From the NCBI RefSeq assembly GCF_009807005.1, contig NZ_WUBR01000003.1, positions 550,294 through 614,293 on the forward strand: a stretch of DNA of 64,000 nucleotides. The letters run 5' to 3'. The notes below the pieces were generated by a model. That model was not told where the DNA came from. It saw only the letters and a list, made by a program, of their open reading frames with translations, and did no database searches. Of the stretch, positions 34,572-42,976 are shown one piece after another (the first letter of the stretch is position 1; each line of letters starts with the position of its first letter). This DNA is from Aurantiacibacter rhizosphaerae (lineage in GTDB: Bacteria; Pseudomonadota; Alphaproteobacteria; Sphingomonadales; Sphingomonadaceae). The translations under genes and the position numbers were made by a program.

Positions 34572-35591
34572 GTGACCGAAAAGCGCATTACCACACGCGT
34601 GACATCGTTCGACGTGGCCGAACTTGCCGGCGTGAACCAGTCCACGGTTTCACGCGCGCTCAATGGCGATCCCTCTATCACCGACGGCACCCGGACCCGC
34701 ATCGAAGAGGCTGCACGCAAGCTTGGCTATCGCGTGGATAGCCGCGCGGCGCGCCTGCGCACAGGGCTCACCGCGACAATCGCCGTGGTGGTGATAGCGC
34801 GGGCGGGGTTGAGCGTTACCGAGATCAATCCTTTCCACTATTCGCTGCTGGGCAATGTGTGCGCAGCGGCGGCGGCGCGGGGATATCAGTCGCTGGTGTC
34901 CTTTCAGGCGGAGCGCGCCGACCTCTATTCGGATTTCATCGAAAGCAGGCAGGCAGATGCCGTGGTTCTGCTGGGCACCAGCACGAATGACACGGCATGG
35001 GAATTTCATCGCCACATGCTGGGCCGCAGTGATGTTGCCTGCTGGGGATCGCCCTTTGCAGATCACCGGCGCATCGCTTCGGACAATCGCGCTGGCGGCC
35101 TGCTGGCAACCGAGCGGCTGATCAAGGGCGGCTATCGCAACATCGTTTTCGTGGGCGATCTGGATGACAGGCAGGCACAGTTTCGTGAACGCTTCGAAGG
35201 GTATCAGGATGCGCTGGAAAAGCAGGGGCTGGGCGCGGGCCGCGCGATGAATTCGCCCGCCGATACGCGGTTCGAACAGGGGCGCAAATCGGCGCAGGCG
35301 CTGATCGCGGGAGACGAGGCATTCGATGCGCTATTCTGCTGCTGCGATGCAACCGCGCTGGGCGCTATAGAGGAACTGGTGCGCAGCGGGGTAAGCGTGC
35401 CACAGCAGGTGGGCGTGGTCGGCTTTGACGGGTTGGGAAGCGGCGTTCACAGCAATCCGCCACTGACGACGATAGAGCCCGATTTCAGCCTTGCAGGCAA
35501 AATGCTGGTTGCGGCTGCGCTGGGAGAGGCAGATGCCGGGGCGCCGCACCGCGTGCCCGTTCGCCTGGTGGAACGATCAAGCGCGCTGTGA
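34572..35591 (+). CDS. LacI-family transcriptional regulator
   Basis: A 339-residue LacI-type regulator. The headpiece reads TSFDVAELAGVNQSTVSRALNGDPSITDGTRTRIEEAARKLGYRVD with the hinge helix SRAARLRTG. A ribose-binding-protein-like effector domain follows from about 65. GTG 34572 is chosen because GGAG lies five bases upstream; the frame is open from GTG 34545. It is convergent with the fructokinase gene and beside the GH68 gene, so a fructose or fructan signal is likely. The AAAC/GTTT palindromes before the GH68 gene are plausible targets. Confidence 0.88.
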   Translation: MTEKRITTRVTSFDVAELAGVNQSTVSRALNGDPSITDGTRTRIEEAARKLGYRVDSRAARLRTGLTATIAVVVIARAGLSVTEINPFHYSLLGNVCAAAAARGYQSLVSFQAERADLYSDFIESRQADAVVLLGTSTNDTAWEFHRHMLGRSDVACWGSPFADHRRIASDNRAGGLLATERLIKGGYRNIVFVGDLDDRQAQFRERFEGYQDALEKQGLGAGRAMNSPADTRFEQGRKSAQALIAGDEAFDALFCCCDATALGAIEELVRSGVSVPQQVGVVGFDGLGSGVHSNPPLTTIEPDFSLAGKMLVAAALGEADAGAPHRVPVRLVERSSAL

Positions 35592-35604
35592 TGCGCAAGG
35601 GCGG

Positions 35605-36495
35605 CTAGCCAAGAGCCTTCTCGGCAAGAAGCAAGGCACCAATAATTCCGGAATCATCGCCCAATTGCGGCGTTACGACACTCTGGCGATCACGGCCCGG
35701 CAAGTAGTTGCCGCCTGCCTTCTGCGTTAAGTCCTGAACTCTCTGTGCAAGGCCCGGCGTTTTCATCACGCCGCCACCCATCACTACGCGCTCGATAGCG
35801 CAGCAGGCGAACAGCGTGTGGCAGGCCTGCGCCAGATATCCGGCGACAAGATCATGCGCCTCGTGATCCTGCGGCAGTTGCGACAGGGTCTTGCCCCAGC
35901 GCGCCAATATCGACGGTCCGCTGGCGAGGCCTTCCAGGCAATCGCCATGAAATGGGCAATTGCCTGCAAAATCGATGTCCTGCAAAGGACGGCGCGGATA
36001 GAAATGGCCCATCTCCGGATGGCCTGCGCCATGCACAACGCTATCGCCCACGATCAGGCCGCCACCGATGCCGGTACCCACGGTGATATAGGCCATGCCC
36101 TGTGCACCGCGACCGGCACCGAAGCGAAATTCCCCCAGTGCCGCACCGTTGACGTCCGTATCGAAGCCAATCGGCACACCAAGTTCGCGCGCGAAAAAGC
36201 CTGCAAGGTCGCAATCGCTCCAGCCGGGTTTCGGCGTATCGGTAATGTGGCCCCAATTCGGGGAATTGCGATCCAGCTCAACCGGGCCGAAGGATGCGAT
36301 GCCCATGGCTGCAACGGCAGGCTGCGTGAAAAACCAGTCGCGAGCCATGGCCAGCGTAGCCTCGGGATCGGTGGTGGCGATGCTGTGCCGGGCGTGGATT
36401 GTTCCGTCGGCCGTGCCGGTGGCCAGCACGAACTTCGTGCCGCCTGCTTCTATGGCGCCCAGCAGCCGATCCGTGTTGGCAGGCTGCGCCATCAA
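35605..36495 (-). CDS. ROK-family fructokinase
   Basis: A 296-residue ROK sugar kinase producing fructose 6-phosphate. The N-terminal phosphate loop is AIEAGGTKFVLATG. The catalytic site region is FDTDVNGAALGEFRFGAGRG and the glycine-rich part GTGIGGGLIV. The ROK zinc and signature region is GHPEMGHFYPRRPLQDIDF followed by CPFHGDCLEGLASG. The start ATG overlaps the GH68 stop on the same strand, so fructose released by GH68 is phosphorylated by this partner. Glucose or mannose activity cannot be excluded, but the sequence and context match the fructokinase group. Confidence 0.9.
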   Translation of the reverse strand: MMAQPANTDRLLGAIEAGGTKFVLATGTADGTIHARHSIATTDPEATLAMARDWFFTQPAVAAMGIASFGPVELDRNSPNWGHITDTPKPGWSDCDLAGFFARELGVPIGFDTDVNGAALGEFRFGAGRGAQGMAYITVGTGIGGGLIVGDSVVHGAGHPEMGHFYPRRPLQDIDFAGNCPFHGDCLEGLASGPSILARWGKTLSQLPQDHEAHDLVAGYLAQACHTLFACCAIERVVMGGGVMKTPGLAQRVQDLTQKAGGNYLPGRDRQSVVTPQLGDDSGIIGALLLAEKALG

Positions 36496-37637
36496 TCGTG
36501 CACCAGCCAGGATCGTTCACCCTCCAAAGCAATCTGCAGGAAGGGCGCGAAGGTGCCGCCAAAGCGCGCGCGGCGTGTCTCGATTTCCGGCCTGTCCGTC
36601 ATTTCCGGCCCCCAGTAATCGACAAAGCTGGTGACGCTGAGATCGGGAAGAACCCACCAGCTATAGGCCTGTGTAGGCCGTTCGGCCGGATTGGCAATAA
36701 CGAGCCCGTGACCATTCAGCAGCGTCCATGGGCCAAGGATGGATTTCGCCACCGCACCGTAAAGACCGGTCGGCGCCGCAATACCCGGCGCGAAGACTCC
36801 GCGCTGCGTGGACCAGAACAGGTAGAGCGCGCCTGAATGTTTCACCACATGCGGGCGTTCCAGCTCATTATTCACGCCCGTAGCTGCCAGCAGAGGCGGC
36901 AGGAGATGAAACTCACCGCCATCATTCTCTGCCGCCAGGCCGATAACGCCATCATGCGTGCCGGGATTGCTGGCGGAGGAGCCTGTGAAGAGCAGATAGC
37001 TGCCATTGTCATCATCGTGATAAAAGCTGGGATCGCGAAAGGCCTTTATCCTGCCGGGCTCACCTTCATTCTCGTCCGCCGGGCGATAGAATTTACCGTC
37101 GGCCTTGATGATCTCTATCGGGTTCGACCAATCGCCAAACTCGCCCTCAGCATTCAGGGTCGTCTGGGTGGAATAGATGCGCTGATGATAGGTCAGCGTC
37201 TCGTCGCCCTTCCGGCCCGCCGCTGTGAAATACAGTGTGACGACGCCGTCCTCCAGCTTTGCCGAGCCAGACCATTGCCGTGCGCCGGGGCTTATCGCTT
37301 CCGGCAGCGTCTGCGCCACATGGTGGAAATGATCGCCAAGCCGGTGGAAGTGATGGATGCGCGCCAGGTGATGACGCGCCTCAGGATCTCCGGCACGGGG
37401 CACAGCCAGCGCGAACCAAAGCTCGCCCCCGCGCCATGCCACGGGATTTCCCTCGCGGTCCGCCAGCGGCCAGGAATCCCACACATCAAGCTCTGGCGAC
37501 ATGGGCTGGGCCAGATCGGCTTCTATGGCAGGGGCCTGATTGGTTTCGTCCAGCTGCAAGTCTTGCAAAGCGCTGGCGGTCCATGCCTTTGTTGCAACGC
37601 TCTTGGAGTTTGCCGTGGCCGCGCTCGCGTTCATCAT
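36492..37637 (-). CDS. GH68 family enzyme (levansucrase/invertase type)
   Basis: A 381-residue five-bladed beta-propeller of GH68, which splits sucrose and either transfers fructose to make levan or inulin or releases it. The three catalytic carboxylates are present: the nucleophile Asp54 in DVWDSWPL, the stabiliser Asp202 in FRDPSFY, and the acid/base Glu260 in ELERPHVV. No classical signal peptide is visible, which is also true of Gram-negative levansucrases such as Pseudomonas Lsc; location is therefore uncertain. It is coupled to the fructokinase and downstream of a TonB receptor. The association favours sucrose or fructan catabolism; polymer synthesis is the alternative. Confidence 0.88.
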   Translation of the reverse strand: MMNASAATANSKSVATKAWTASALQDLQLDETNQAPAIEADLAQPMSPELDVWDSWPLADREGNPVAWRGGELWFALAVPRAGDPEARHHLARIHHFHRLGDHFHHVAQTLPEAISPGARQWSGSAKLEDGVVTLYFTAAGRKGDETLTYHQRIYSTQTTLNAEGEFGDWSNPIEIIKADGKFYRPADENEGEPGRIKAFRDPSFYHDDDNGSYLLFTGSSASNPGTHDGVIGLAAENDGGEFHLLPPLLAATGVNNELERPHVVKHSGALYLFWSTQRGVFAPGIAAPTGLYGAVAKSILGPWTLLNGHGLVIANPAERPTQAYSWWVLPDLSVTSFVDYWGPEMTDRPEIETRRARFGGTFAPFLQIALEGERSWLVHD

Positions 37638-37670
37638 ACCTGCTCTAGCTTGATCGGCGCAGCTTGTCGC

Positions 37671-37703
37671 CCAAACCCGGTTTGGTTAAACGGCGCCGGT
37701 TTA
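37671..37703. promoter_or_regulatory. Two adjacent palindromes before the GH68 gene
   Basis: CCAAAC-CCG-GTTTGG (37671-37685) and TAAAC-GGCGCCG-GTTTA (37687-37703) lie side by side 34-66 bases upstream of the GH68 start, in the 133-base gap after the TonB receptor gene. They share AAAC...GTTT half-sites and are likely repressor operators. The LacI protein encoded at 34572 is the nearest candidate. Confidence 0.5.
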
Positions 37704-37770
37704 TGAAAATGTGTGGCCGACGGACGGAGGGAGGAGCAACCGCCGGCCACATTTGTCTGATCGGGGAGGA

Positions 37771-40236
37771 TCAGAATTCAACCCTTACCGAGGCAGAGAT
37801 AGTCCGACCGGCAATCGAGCGGGCGCGAACGATGCCGTTGCCGGGGATCGAACCTTCTTCAGCCTCGGTATAACCATAGGCATTGAAGAGGTTGTTGGCA
37901 TTGAGGCCAACTTCCAGCCGATCCAGCGGACGCACTGCGAGGTAGGCATTCACCTGCGTATAGGCAGGCAGCACCAGCTCGTTATTATCCTGCGTGAAGC
38001 TTTCGGTGGTGCCGATCAGGTTCAGGCCAGCGGTGAAGAAATCATCTTCGTACTGCGCGGTGCCTTGATACACGAGGTCCGCCTGGCGGCGCGGCGTGTT
38101 GCCGATGACGGCCGCGTTATTGGCGTCCACGATTTCTGAATCGGTCCATGTAGCACCGGCGGAAAGCGAGAACGGGCCAACCGAGTAGCTGCCTTCCAGT
38201 TCGACGCCATAAGCCTCGTACTCATTATCGGTCAGCAGCAGCGGAGCGATTTCGACATTGGTTTCCGCAGTCTCTGCATAGAAGGCCGTGGCGTAGAGGC
38301 GCAGGCCATCACCCTGGTACTTCAGGCCGCCTTCAAGCTGGTTCACTTCTGCAATCACGCCGCTGTCGCCGCCGGGAAGGCTGCCATCCACGGTGCTGAC
38401 CGCTGGCGAGAACAGGCTGCGATCCGCAGTGTGCCGACCACCCTGACTGTAGCGCGCAAAAACGGACAGGTCATCGGTCAGCAGATAGTTCGCGCCCAGC
38501 GAGAAGGAGAAGTAATTGTAGTCGTAATTGACCGGGCGGGCATTGGTAAGCGGGAGAACTGCCGTCTGCGATTCAGCCGGAGAGATCACGCCATCATTGT
38601 TGAAATCGAAGGACGTGATGCCGCTGCCAAAGCCGGTGTCGCTACCGGTGATGGTGCCATCAGCTGAGCCAAAATCATAGCGAACGCTGGCGTCCAGCGT
38701 CAGGCTGCCAAGCTCTGCTGAAAGGGCGGCGAAGGGCGCGTAGGTGTCATAGCTGACATCGTAATTGCGGCGGCAGCAATTGCCGAAGAAGCTGGCACTG
38801 TAGCCGACCACGCCGTTCTGCGTGACCAGATCTCCATTGGCATTGCGAACATCCACCAGCACGGATTCGCCATCACCTTCCACCGTCTGCACGAAGGAGG
38901 TCCACAGCCAGTCGGTGTCGACTTCCTGGCGCGAAGCGTAGAAGCCGCCGGTGAAGTTGATGCGCGCGCTGCCCGCTTCGAACTCCCGCGAAATGCGCAG
39001 GTCGTTGGAGATATTGTCGAGATTGTTGAGGCGGACGTTGAATAGCACGATGTTCGTCAGCAACCCATTGCCCCCAATATTGCCAGCGTTCGCAACCTGG
39101 CCGGAATCGGGGCCGGAGGCGAATTCGATGGTGGAGCCGGGGCCGCCAATGCCATCGGCAATCGACTGCGCCGATCCGGCGCTGGCGGGGAAGGGCGATA
39201 CGAAGCTGCCGGAATTGTCGGCAAAGCGGAAACGCTCTGTCAGCACCCAGCCATCGGCAAATTCCACTTCGGCTTCAAGACCCAGCGCCGCGGACTTGAC
39301 CGACAGGCCATCGTGAATGTCATAGGTGGTAGGGTTGTTGCCACCATCCAGCGTCACGGCCGTGGTGATATACTGGCTGTAAAGCGAGTCCGTGCGCGGA
39401 TCAAAATTGTCGATTGCCTGATAATCGGGATCGGCATTGGTGCCGCCAACGAACACCGGCTGCGGCAGGATCGTGGGCGTGCTGTCGTCCAGATATTTGC
39501 CGTATACGCGGATGTAGCCGCCATCGAATTCCTGCGTGAAGTTCGCGCGGATCTGGCCACCGTTGCTGCCGGTGTAGCCGATATCGCGGTTGCCCTCGCC
39601 AGTGCGATAGAAGCCGCCGATGTGGAAGTAGCTGTCGTCCGTCAGGCTGGCGCCATAATCGAAATCCAGGCGATATGTTTCATAGTCCAGGCCCACGGTG
39701 CCAGCGACGGCGCCGCCTTCCTGCTGTCCGGTCTTGGAAATGAAGTTGATCACGCCACCAGGGGAGTTGGAAGCGAAGGTGGAGGCCGAACCGCCGCGAA
39801 CCGCTTCTACGCGGCCCACGTTGCGGTCTGCGCGCACGAAGTTGTCGGCATTGCCGAAGACGATGTCACCAAATTCCAGCACCGGCAGGCCATCTTCCTG
39901 CAACTGGATATAGCGCGCGCCGCCGGTCGATACCGGAATGCCGCGCACAGCGATGTTGGCATTGCCTTCACCGCCTGATGCCTCTGCACGGATGCCGGGG
40001 ATCTGGCGCACCAGGTCAGCGGCAGAGCGCGGGTTGGTGGCGGTGATGGTTTCAGCATCGATCACGCTCAATGAAACCGAAGTTTCCAGCTCGTTTCCGC
40101 CGCGTGCAACGGCCGTCACGAAGATGGTGTTGTCCTGCGTTACGGGGTCTTCACCGGCGGTGTTGTCCTGCGCAAAGGCGGGGGTGGAAATGGCCGAAAG
40201 GGCAACGCCAAAGGCAAGGGCGTGACGAAATTTCAT
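37771..40236 (-). CDS. TonB-dependent outer-membrane receptor for sucrose/fructo-oligosaccharide
   Basis: An 821-residue receptor. AGGAGA precedes ATG 40236, and a signal peptide (about 1-22, ending TPAFAQ) follows. The N-terminal IFVTAVARGGNELETSVSLSVID is the TonB-box and early plug; RVEAVRGGSASTFASNSPGGVINFI is the plug core and ISASVRVEF the terminal strand. The divergent MFS symporter, GH68, fructokinase and LacI genes resemble the SuxA-type sucrose uptake arrangement known from Xanthomonas. The ligand is therefore probably sucrose or a fructo-oligosaccharide. Two AATCGATTGCAA operators lie between it and the symporter gene. Confidence 0.92.
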   Translation of the reverse strand: MKFRHALAFGVALSAISTPAFAQDNTAGEDPVTQDNTIFVTAVARGGNELETSVSLSVIDAETITATNPRSAADLVRQIPGIRAEASGGEGNANIAVRGIPVSTGGARYIQLQEDGLPVLEFGDIVFGNADNFVRADRNVGRVEAVRGGSASTFASNSPGGVINFISKTGQQEGGAVAGTVGLDYETYRLDFDYGASLTDDSYFHIGGFYRTGEGNRDIGYTGSNGGQIRANFTQEFDGGYIRVYGKYLDDSTPTILPQPVFVGGTNADPDYQAIDNFDPRTDSLYSQYITTAVTLDGGNNPTTYDIHDGLSVKSAALGLEAEVEFADGWVLTERFRFADNSGSFVSPFPASAGSAQSIADGIGGPGSTIEFASGPDSGQVANAGNIGGNGLLTNIVLFNVRLNNLDNISNDLRISREFEAGSARINFTGGFYASRQEVDTDWLWTSFVQTVEGDGESVLVDVRNANGDLVTQNGVVGYSASFFGNCCRRNYDVSYDTYAPFAALSAELGSLTLDASVRYDFGSADGTITGSDTGFGSGITSFDFNNDGVISPAESQTAVLPLTNARPVNYDYNYFSFSLGANYLLTDDLSVFARYSQGGRHTADRSLFSPAVSTVDGSLPGGDSGVIAEVNQLEGGLKYQGDGLRLYATAFYAETAETNVEIAPLLLTDNEYEAYGVELEGSYSVGPFSLSAGATWTDSEIVDANNAAVIGNTPRRQADLVYQGTAQYEDDFFTAGLNLIGTTESFTQDNNELVLPAYTQVNAYLAVRPLDRLEVGLNANNLFNAYGYTEAEEGSIPGNGIVRARSIAGRTISASVRVEF

Positions 40237-40300
40237 GACAAGCTCTCCTGGAACGCTCGCACTTTGATGTGCGATTCGCATTTATGGATAGCCCGGTTTA

Positions 40301-40336
40301 AATCGATTGCAATAGAGAATTTCAATCGATTGCAAA
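40301..40336. promoter_or_regulatory. Two LacI-type operators with AATCGATTGCAA core
   Basis: AATCGATTGCAA (40301-40312) and TTCAATCGATTGCAAA (40321-40336) share the palindromic core CAATCGATTG, perfect in the second. The centres are 23 bases apart, in the region between the divergent TonB receptor and MFS symporter genes. This form is typical of LacI-family repressors; the regulator at 41775 is the natural candidate, giving shared control of both genes. Confidence 0.65.
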
Positions 40337-40406
40337 AACGTGGCGCATGTGTCACCACAGCACTTGCGAACCGTCGGAAAGGCGGAGCATTAGAGGATGG
40401 CTGATC

Positions 40407-41741
40407 ATGGAAATTGCCCGAAAACCGCGGCTTTCGCTGCTGCGAATCATCGAAATGAACATCGGCTTTTTCGGCCTGCAATTCAGCTTTGGCCTGCAAC
40501 AAGCCAACATGGGCCCGATCTACGGCTTCCTTGGCGCAGACGAAGCGACAATGCCGCTGTTGTGGCTGGCCGGACCGATGACGGGGCTGATCATCCAGCC
40601 GATCATCGGCGCGATGAGCGATCGGACCAATTCGCGTTTCGGCAGGCGCACGCCGTACTTCCTGATCGGCGCCATCATCTGCACGATCAGCCTGTTCCTG
40701 ATGCCATATTCCAGCGCGCTGTGGATGGCAGCGTCGCTGCTGTGGATCCTAGATGCAGGCAACAACATCACGATGGAGCCCTATCGCGCCTATGTGGCGG
40801 ATCGGCTAGTGCCGGAACAGCGATCCATCGGTTTTCTTACGCAAAGCGCCTTTACCGGCCTTGCGCAGACACTATCCTATCTGGCGCCCACCTTGCTGAC
40901 CGCTTTCGTCGCGCAGGATGTGCTGGATGACAACGGCATCCCGGTGATCGTGCGCATCGCCTTTATTATCGGTGCGATTCTTTCGATCTCCACCATCGTC
41001 TGGTCCGTATTGCGAGTGCCAGAACTGCCGATGACTGATGATGAAGTGGCCGTTCTGGAAAAGAAGCCGCTTACCGTGAAGGCGACCCTTGCCGAGATCC
41101 TCGACGCGATCCGCGACATGCCAAAACCCATGCGCCAGCTGGCCGTGGCCATGCTGTGCCAGTGGTATGCTATGTTTGCCTATTGGCAGTATGTCACCTT
41201 CGCCGTGGGCCGGGCGCTGTATGATACCAGCGATCCTTCCAGCGCGGCCTTTCGGGAGGCGACCTTGACCACGCAGCAGGCGGGCGCGCTGTATAATTTC
41301 ATCGCCTTTCTTTCTGCACTGGTGCTGATCCCCATCGTTGCGCGACTGGGCGCGCGGATGGTGCATGCGGCTTGCCTGACGGCATCGGGCATTGCCATGC
41401 TGCTGCTGCCGGGGGTGGAGACGCCTGCGGGCCTGTTCGTGCTGATGCTGGGCATCGGCGTTGGCTGGGCAGGCATGATGGGCAACACCTATGTGATGCT
41501 GGCAGATTCCATCCCGGCAGAGCGGAACGGCATTTACATGGGCATCTTCAACATGTTCATCGTGATCCCGATGCTGATCCAGACTCTCACCATGCCGCTG
41601 ATCTACAATCCGGTGCTGGGCGGTGATCCGCGCAATGTGCTGATGCTGGGCGGCCTGCTGATGATTGCAGGGGCCATCGCCACGTTGTTTGTCGACGCCG
41701 GCCATCGCGTTCCGCGTGAACAAAAGCCCATCATCGGCTAG
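40407..41741 (+). CDS. MFS sugar transporter (GPH/SUT-like sucrose symporter)
   Basis: A 444-residue 12-helix transporter of the glycoside-pentoside-hexuronide and plant-SUT-like type. Typical stretches are GFFGLQFSFGLQQANMGPIYGFLGA, GPMTGLIIQPIIGAMSDRT followed by FGRRTPYFLIG, and the loop ITMEPYRAYVADRLVPEQRSIG. ATG 40407 is chosen for AGAGGATGG upstream. It imports sucrose or a fructose-containing disaccharide across the inner membrane after passage through the divergent TonB receptor. It is ten bases from the first in-frame ATG of the following LacI gene. Confidence 0.9.
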   Translation: MEIARKPRLSLLRIIEMNIGFFGLQFSFGLQQANMGPIYGFLGADEATMPLLWLAGPMTGLIIQPIIGAMSDRTNSRFGRRTPYFLIGAIICTISLFLMPYSSALWMAASLLWILDAGNNITMEPYRAYVADRLVPEQRSIGFLTQSAFTGLAQTLSYLAPTLLTAFVAQDVLDDNGIPVIVRIAFIIGAILSISTIVWSVLRVPELPMTDDEVAVLEKKPLTVKATLAEILDAIRDMPKPMRQLAVAMLCQWYAMFAYWQYVTFAVGRALYDTSDPSSAAFREATLTTQQAGALYNFIAFLSALVLIPIVARLGARMVHAACLTASGIAMLLLPGVETPAGLFVLMLGIGVGWAGMMGNTYVMLADSIPAERNGIYMGIFNMFIVIPMLIQTLTMPLIYNPVLGGDPRNVLMLGGLLMIAGAIATLFVDAGHRVPREQKPIIG

Positions 41742-41774
41742 AGGCGCAGGATGATGGAACGGGAAGATCGGGAA

Positions 41775-42788
41775 ATGTCGGATTTGCAAAAGCCCGTTCG
41801 CACGATTGCCGATCTGGCAAAGATCGCCGGTGTCTCTGCCGGAACGGTGTCCCGCGCGCTTGCGGGCAACAGCCTGGTGAATGCCAAGACGCGCAAGAAG
41901 ATAGAGCAGCTGGCGCGCGAGCATGATTTCCGCCCAAACCAGATGGCCAGCAAGCTGCGCCGCCAGAAGACCGGCGTGATCGGCGTTATCATCCCGCTTG
42001 GGCATGATCGGCACCAGCAGATATCCGACACCTTCTTCATGACCCTGCTGGGCCATCTGGCAGATGAGCTGACGGAGAAGGGCTATGACCTGATGCTGCG
42101 GCGGGTCATCCCGCAGCAGGACGAGGATTGGCTGGATCGCTTCATCCGGTCCGGCATGATCGACGGTGTGCTGGTCATCGGCCAGTCAAACCAGTTCGAC
42201 CGGATAGAGGAGATCGCCGACGGCTATCTGCCGATGGTGGTGTGGGGTAACCACCAGGAGGGCCAGCGCCACTGCGTGGTGGGTGCCGATAACCGTCTGG
42301 GCGGGCGGATGGCGGCAGAGCGGCTGATTACCGCCGGGGCCAAACGGCTCGCATTCCTGGGGGACACCGGACCTTTCGAATTTGCCGCCCGCTTTGCCGG
42401 TGCGCGCGATGTGGCGGATCGTATGGGTGTTGGAATCGAACCGGTGTCGGTCCATCTTTCACCCGATCAGACAGGCCGGGAAATTGCCACCTTCCTTGCC
42501 GAGCGCCGCGATGAAATAGATGGCATCTTCGCCGCAAGCGACACCATCGCCTTTGCCTGCCTGCGTGAATTGCAGCGAATGAACGTGCCCGTTCCCCAGC
42601 AGATGAAGCTGATCGGTTTTGACGACCTGCCGATCGCCGCGCAAACCATCCCGCCGCTCACAACCATTCATCAGGACATATCGGCCGGTGCACATGGCAT
42701 GGTGGATCTGCTGCTGCGGCGTCTGGATAAAGAGGACACCGAAAGCCTCGTCCTGCCGCCAAGGCTGGTGATCCGCGGCACTGCCTGA
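41775..42788 (+). CDS. LacI-family transcriptional regulator (sucrose locus)
   Basis: A 337-residue LacI regulator. The headpiece reads RTIADLAKIAGVSAGTVSRALAGNSLVNAKTRKKIEQLAREHDFRPN with hinge QMASKLRRQKTG, then a periplasmic-binding-like domain with IGFDDLPIAAQTIPPLTTIHQDI near the end. ATG 41775 has GGGAAG eight bases upstream; ATGs at 41751 and 41754 are possible. It is probably cotranscribed with the symporter and likely binds the AATCGATTGCAA sites at 40301-40336, releasing them when a fructose- or sucrose-derived sugar is present. Confidence 0.88.
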   Translation: MSDLQKPVRTIADLAKIAGVSAGTVSRALAGNSLVNAKTRKKIEQLAREHDFRPNQMASKLRRQKTGVIGVIIPLGHDRHQQISDTFFMTLLGHLADELTEKGYDLMLRRVIPQQDEDWLDRFIRSGMIDGVLVIGQSNQFDRIEEIADGYLPMVVWGNHQEGQRHCVVGADNRLGGRMAAERLITAGAKRLAFLGDTGPFEFAARFAGARDVADRMGVGIEPVSVHLSPDQTGREIATFLAERRDEIDGIFAASDTIAFACLRELQRMNVPVPQQMKLIGFDDLPIAAQTIPPLTTIHQDISAGAHGMVDLLLRRLDKEDTESLVLPPRLVIRGTA

Positions 42789-42891
42789 AGCGGCTCGACA
42801 ATGCTGATCGGCCTGCTGTGCCAAGCGGGCGATAGCGATCATCCTGTATCCCTTCGCATTAGCGCCCTATGCTGGGCCCCGCGCCGCGTGC

Positions 42892-42930
42892 TTGACATAA
42901 TCAGGCCTGCAAAATAATGTGATCACTAAT
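42892..42930 (+). promoter_or_regulatory. Promoter of the PuuA-like gene with overlapping GntR operator
   Basis: TTGACA (42892-42897) and TAATGT (42915-42920) have a 17-base spacer. The palindrome TGTGATCACT (42918-42927) overlaps the -10. The same palindrome recurs at 47540, 47597 and 49032 in the amine module, so a repressor, most likely the GntR/FCD protein at 48929, would block this promoter directly. Confidence 0.7.
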
Positions 42931-42976
42931 TTACAGCTTATCGCCGGATGTTCGGCAAGATTCACGTTTAGGAACC

